Below, piece by piece: positions 60,337 to 64,000 of a stretch of DNA of 64,000 nucleotides. Below the pieces are notes generated by a model. The model did not search any database. It was not told the DNA's origin and saw only the letters and a list, made by a program, of their open reading frames with translations. Where the stretch lies: contig NZ_CP136964.1 in assembly GCF_002871345.2 (NCBI RefSeq), positions 1 to 64,000 on the forward strand. Reading direction: 5' to 3'. Every line of letters begins with the position of its first letter. Within the stretch, counting starts at the first letter, position 1. The position numbers and the translations under genes are program-made. This stretch comes from Nosocomiicoccus massiliensis (GTDB lineage: Bacteria; Bacillota; Bacilli; Staphylococcales; Salinicoccaceae).

Positions 60337-60366
60337 AAGCTGACAATGTATGTTGTCAGCTTTTCT
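60337..60366 (+). terminator. Terminator after gmk-rpoZ
   Basis: AAGCTGACAA (60337-60346) pairs with TTGTCAGCTT (60353-60362), followed by T-rich sequence. It is short of a long T-run, so readthrough into coaBC is possible. Confidence 0.72.
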
Positions 60367-60386
60367 TTACTATTAGAGGTGATCTT

Positions 60387-61574
60387 ATGGCAAATATTTT
60401 ACTCGGAGTAACTGGTGGAATCGCGAGTTATAAAGCAATTGATGCAACGAGCAAACTCACGCAACTCGGTCATAACGTTAAAGTTGTTTTAACAGAAAAT
60501 ACGTTACAATTCGTCTCACCACTCGCATTTCAAGCGATTGGTCGAAATCACGTATATACGGATACATTTAAAGAAGAAAATCCAGCTGAAATTGCGCATA
60601 TTAAACTTGGTGAATGGGCAGACATTATTTTAGTGTTACCCGCAACGGCAAATACGATCGGTAAACTCGCAAACGGGATATACGACAATATGTTAACGAA
60701 CGTCCTCGCGGCAAATACGAAACCCGTCATGATTATGCCGGCAATGAACGTTAATATGTTAAATCATCCGGCGACGCGACGTAATATCGACATCTTAAAA
60801 AAAGACGGTTATCATTTTGTCGATAGCGAAACTGGCTTTTTAGCATGTGGATATAATGCCGACGGTAGACTAGCGAGTATTGAAACGGTCATCGCGGAGA
60901 TGAATCGTATTTTATCTTTAAATGAAGATTTAAAAGGAAAACGCGTATTAGTAACAGCAGGTCCGACAAGAGAGAGAATAGATAGCGTTAGATATTTAAC
61001 GAACTATTCGAGTGGAAAGATGGGTTACAGTATCGCTGAAGCGTTTAAAAATCGAGGTGCGACTGTAACAATCGTGAGTGGGCCAGTCAGTATTGACCCG
61101 CCGAGCGGTGTCAATGTCATTCGAGTTGAATCGACAGAAGAAATGTTTGAAGCGGTCAAAAATAATTTAGACAACGATATCGGTATATTTTCTGCAGCAG
61201 TATCTGATTACACACCAAAACACGTAGCGACAAAAAAGCTTAAAAAAGAGACAGATGCACTTGACGCTATTGAGTTAAAAGAAACGACAGATATTTTAAA
61301 ATATGTCGGGCACAATACGGACGATATATACGTCGTCGGATTTGCTGCTGAGACGGATAACGTCGAAGAAAATGCGCTAAAAAAACTAAAGAAAAAGCAA
61401 ATTGACGCGATTTGTTTAAACGACGTATCGAACTCGTCAATCGGTATGAATAGTGACTTTAACGAGATTACGATGTTCTTTAAAACGGGTGATAAAACAC
61501 AGTTAAACTACGGGACGAAACAAGAAATCGCAGACAAAATCGTCGACGAAATCGTAAAGCGAGTGGACCTATAA
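60387..61574 (+). CDS. coaBC: Bifunctional phosphopantothenoylcysteine decarboxylase/synthetase
   Basis: This 395-residue Dfp protein makes 4'-phosphopantetheine. The N-terminal CoaC flavoprotein part has GGIASYKA, the catalytic His in AEIAHIKLG, PAMNVNMLNHPATRRN and the cysteine in FLACGYNADGRLA. The C-terminal CoaB part begins near 185 with VLVTAGPTRERIDSVRYLTN. It ends on the priA start (TAATG). Its product feeds CoaD, encoded at 29403. Confidence 0.95.
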   Translation: MANILLGVTGGIASYKAIDATSKLTQLGHNVKVVLTENTLQFVSPLAFQAIGRNHVYTDTFKEENPAEIAHIKLGEWADIILVLPATANTIGKLANGIYDNMLTNVLAANTKPVMIMPAMNVNMLNHPATRRNIDILKKDGYHFVDSETGFLACGYNADGRLASIETVIAEMNRILSLNEDLKGKRVLVTAGPTRERIDSVRYLTNYSSGKMGYSIAEAFKNRGATVTIVSGPVSIDPPSGVNVIRVESTEEMFEAVKNNLDNDIGIFSAAVSDYTPKHVATKKLKKETDALDAIELKETTDILKYVGHNTDDIYVVGFAAETDNVEENALKKLKKKQIDAICLNDVSNSSIGMNSDFNEITMFFKTGDKTQLNYGTKQEIADKIVDEIVKRVDL

Positions 61575-63949
61575 TGTACGCATCAGTCATCGTCGCGATT
61601 AGCAATAAGAACGTCGATCGTCTCTTTACGTATAAAATTCCTGAACACTTAGAAGATAAAATACAACCAGGATCTAGAGTATTCGTTTCATTTGGACCGA
61701 GAATGATTCAAGGATTTGTCGTCGAGGTTAAAAATGATACCGACTTAGACCCTTCTAAAATTAAACCGATTCAAAAAGTTATGGACGTCTACCCAGTCCT
61801 TACGAAAGAACTTATTCATTTAAGTAAAAAGCTCGCAGATTATTACGTCGAACGACATATAAAAGTCATTGAAGCAATACTCCCTGCAGCGTTAAAAATG
61901 AAATCGAGATCTGTATTAAAACTAAGTGATGACGCGTCCACAATTGCTAGAGAAACATTTAAAAAGTTTGACGATGAAAAAATCGACGTTAAACTGCTCG
62001 ATATGAACGACTTAAAACAATTAATGCCGTTTATTAACTCTAAAGAAATTATCGAAGAAAAAGAATTTTCTCAGCATACGAAAAAGAAGACACGTCGAGG
62101 GATTGAGTCAAACTATTTAGATATAAAACCATCGAGTCGAGCAGTGAAACAAATCGAGTTACTCGAACTCGTCGAAGAAAGTGGTCCGTTAACGTATGAA
62201 CAAATCGAAGAAGAAGGATACTCTATAGGAGTCATTAACGCACTCGTCGATAACGGCTTTTGTAAAAAAATCGATATATTAGTCGAGCGCGATCCATATG
62301 AAGGGCGAGTATTTTATCAAGATGAAAAAAAGATACTCACGCCTGAACAACAACACGCGTTTGACAAGATTAAAAAATCGATTGATGACGATACACACGA
62401 AACATTTTTACTACACGGAATCACTGGCAGCGGAAAGACAGAAGTATATTTACAAGTGATTGAGGAAGTATTAAATCGTGGTGAAAATGCGATTATGATG
62501 GTCCCAGAAATTGCACTTACTCCACAAATGGTGCAGCGTTTTAAATCGAGATTTGGTGACGACGTTGCAGTGATTCACTCGATGTTAAGTCACGGTGAAC
62601 GATATGATGAGTGGCGTAAAATACGTGAAGGGCGTGCTCGAATTTCTATTGGCGCACGAAGTAACGTGTTTGCGGCATTTCAAAACGTCGGGTGTATTAT
62701 TATCGATGAAGAACACGAGTCGACTTATAAACAAAACGAACGCCCGTATTATCACGCACGACTCGTTGCTAAGTGGCGCGCGGAGTATTATAACTGTCCG
62801 TTAATACTTGGCTCTGCAACACCGAGTATCGAGTCATACGCCCGAAGTGAAGTCGGCGTGTATCAGAGACTTGAACTTACAGAAAGACCGACGGAACAAA
62901 CCGTTCCAACTCCAGAAATCGTCAGTATGGTTAAAGAGCGAGAAGACGGCAACACGTCAATCATTTCACGTAAACTCGACATGAAAATTCGAGACCGAAT
63001 AAGTAAAGATGAACAAATGATACTTTTACTCAATCGAAGAGGATATGCGAACTTTTTAGTCTGTCAAAACTGTGGTCACGTTCCGATGTGCCCAAACTGT
63101 GACATCAGCTTAACGTATCATAAATCTAACAATTCACTGATGTGTCATTACTGTGCATACGAAGAGCCGATGCCAACAAAATGCGGAGCGTGTGGTGAAC
63201 ACGATTTAAGTCTTCGCGGGACAGGAACACAAAAGATAGAAGAAATATTGCGCGATACGTATAACGTCGACGTCGTACGAATGGATATCGACACGACGCG
63301 TAACAAAGGTGCACACGAAAAGCTATTAAGCACGTTCGAAAAAGAAAATATTCCGATACTACTCGGCACACAGATGATTGCGAAAGGGTTAGATTTTAAA
63401 AACGTCACACTCGTCGGAGTGTTAAATGCAGATACGATTTTAAATCTACCGGATTTTAGAGCAAATGAACGTACGTTTCAACTCCTCACTCAAGTATCCG
63501 GGCGCGCAGGACGCGGAGACGTTGAAGGAGAAGTGATATTCCAAACGTATAACGAAGATCATTACGCGATCCAATTCGCAAAAGAAAATGACTATCGTTC
63601 GTTTTACTTAAGAGAAATGGAATATCGAAAACTCGCACGGTATAGCCCGTATTACTTCCACGTATTATTTACAATTTCAAGCGAGTATCAAGACCGCGTC
63701 ATTAAAGCAGCGAGTGACATTCATACAGTCATTCAAAAAGACGTGTCGAATCGTTCGATTTTAATTGGACCGAGTCCATCTCCAATCGAGAGAATCCAAA
63801 ACAAATATAGGTTCCAAATAATATTAAAATATAAAAGTGAGCCAGAACTGTTTAAAGTACTCCATGAACTGGATAATAAGTATAGTAAGGAATATCAAAA
63901 GACACAAACATCGTTAAGAATCGATGTTGATCCAGAATATATTATGTAG
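61574..63949 (+). CDS. priA: Primosomal replication restart helicase PriA
   Basis: This 791-residue superfamily 2 helicase reloads the replisome at stalled forks. It has the 3'-DNA-binding domain at the N-terminus, Walker A GSGKT (285-289), DEEH (378-381) and zinc cysteines in CQNCGHVPMCPNCD (C497, C500, C506, C509) with a second set in CHYC and CGAC. The SGRAGRGD motif VI is complete. It overlaps coaBC by one base. Confidence 0.96.
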   Translation: MYASVIVAISNKNVDRLFTYKIPEHLEDKIQPGSRVFVSFGPRMIQGFVVEVKNDTDLDPSKIKPIQKVMDVYPVLTKELIHLSKKLADYYVERHIKVIEAILPAALKMKSRSVLKLSDDASTIARETFKKFDDEKIDVKLLDMNDLKQLMPFINSKEIIEEKEFSQHTKKKTRRGIESNYLDIKPSSRAVKQIELLELVEESGPLTYEQIEEEGYSIGVINALVDNGFCKKIDILVERDPYEGRVFYQDEKKILTPEQQHAFDKIKKSIDDDTHETFLLHGITGSGKTEVYLQVIEEVLNRGENAIMMVPEIALTPQMVQRFKSRFGDDVAVIHSMLSHGERYDEWRKIREGRARISIGARSNVFAAFQNVGCIIIDEEHESTYKQNERPYYHARLVAKWRAEYYNCPLILGSATPSIESYARSEVGVYQRLELTERPTEQTVPTPEIVSMVKEREDGNTSIISRKLDMKIRDRISKDEQMILLLNRRGYANFLVCQNCGHVPMCPNCDISLTYHKSNNSLMCHYCAYEEPMPTKCGACGEHDLSLRGTGTQKIEEILRDTYNVDVVRMDIDTTRNKGAHEKLLSTFEKENIPILLGTQMIAKGLDFKNVTLVGVLNADTILNLPDFRANERTFQLLTQVSGRAGRGDVEGEVIFQTYNEDHYAIQFAKENDYRSFYLREMEYRKLARYSPYYFHVLFTISSEYQDRVIKAASDIHTVIQKDVSNRSILIGPSPSPIERIQNKYRFQIILKYKSEPELFKVLHELDNKYSKEYQKTQTSLRIDVDPEYIM

Positions 63950-63957
63950 GTGAAACT

Positions 63958-64000
63958 ATGGCAAATATAATTTTTATGGGAACGCCAGATTTCTCTGTTC
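63958..64000 (+). CDS. fmt: Methionyl-tRNA formyltransferase, 5' part only
   Basis: Only the first 14 codons are in the window, MANIIFMGTPDFSV, which is the canonical N-terminus of Fmt. The enzyme formylates initiator Met-tRNA, the step reversed by Def (encoded at 5497). An AGGTGAAACT site precedes the ATG, 8 bases after priA. The gene is cut by the window edge. Confidence 0.9.
   Translation, partial: MANIIFMGTPDFSV

Overview
This window looks like a piece of core chromosome from a low-GC Gram-positive coccus of the family Staphylococcaceae, outside Staphylococcus itself (a Jeotgalicoccus, Salinicoccus or Nosocomiicoccus-like organism is my inference). The gene order cydAB-ktrC-rnjA-rpoY-def-pdhABCD, typA-ftsW-ctaA/ctaB, ylbF-rsmD-coaD-rpmF-bshC, the dcw cluster, ileS-lspA-rluD-pyr and rqcH-gmk-rpoZ-coaBC-priA-fmt is the staphylococcal backbone. 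However, it carries a Bacillus-like caa3 oxidase operon (ctaCDEF-ctaG) and a PyrK/PyrD class 1B dihydroorotate dehydrogenase, and pycA, divIVA, pyrP and carAB are missing from their usual places. No rRNA, tRNA, insertion sequence, prophage or CRISPR was seen.

Layout. 1-3077: cytochrome bd-type oxidase cydAB and the K+ uptake regulator ktrC. 3085-6051: RNase J1 and the RNA polymerase epsilon subunit behind a structured leader with an intrinsic terminator, a small orphan ORF, and peptide deformylase. 6120-11083: pyruvate dehydrogenase operon. 11102-18427: conserved small proteins, YktB, SuhB, TypA, YlaH, YlaN and FtsW. 18433-26262: heme A/heme O synthesis and caa3 oxidase; ctaC carries a one-base frameshift inside its cytochrome c domain. 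26264-31887: YugN, YlbF, GlpQ, YlbG, RsmD, CoaD, TmcAL, YceD, L32. 31968-33545: bacillithiol enzyme BshC. 33602-46923: cell division and wall cluster from mraZ to ylmH, preceded by three MraZ-box-like repeats. 46936-51304: T-box controlled ileS, then lspA and rluD. 51314-57226: PyrR-attenuated pyrimidine operon. 57291-57612: an array of eight paired inverted 12-bp repeats between two convergent genes. 57677-64000: rqcH, gmk, rpoZ, coaBC, priA and the start of fmt.

Together the genes cover aerobic respiration (pyruvate to acetyl-CoA, two terminal oxidases, heme A supply), septal peptidoglycan synthesis and the Z-ring, UMP synthesis, and RNA and ribosome quality control. The most unusual items are the repeat array at 57291-57612, the attenuator-like leader of rpoY-rnjA at about 4986-5165, and the ctaC frameshift at 21573-21577. 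Several start codons were moved from the longest reading frame to the one supported by a Shine-Dalgarno sequence; this is stated in each entry.
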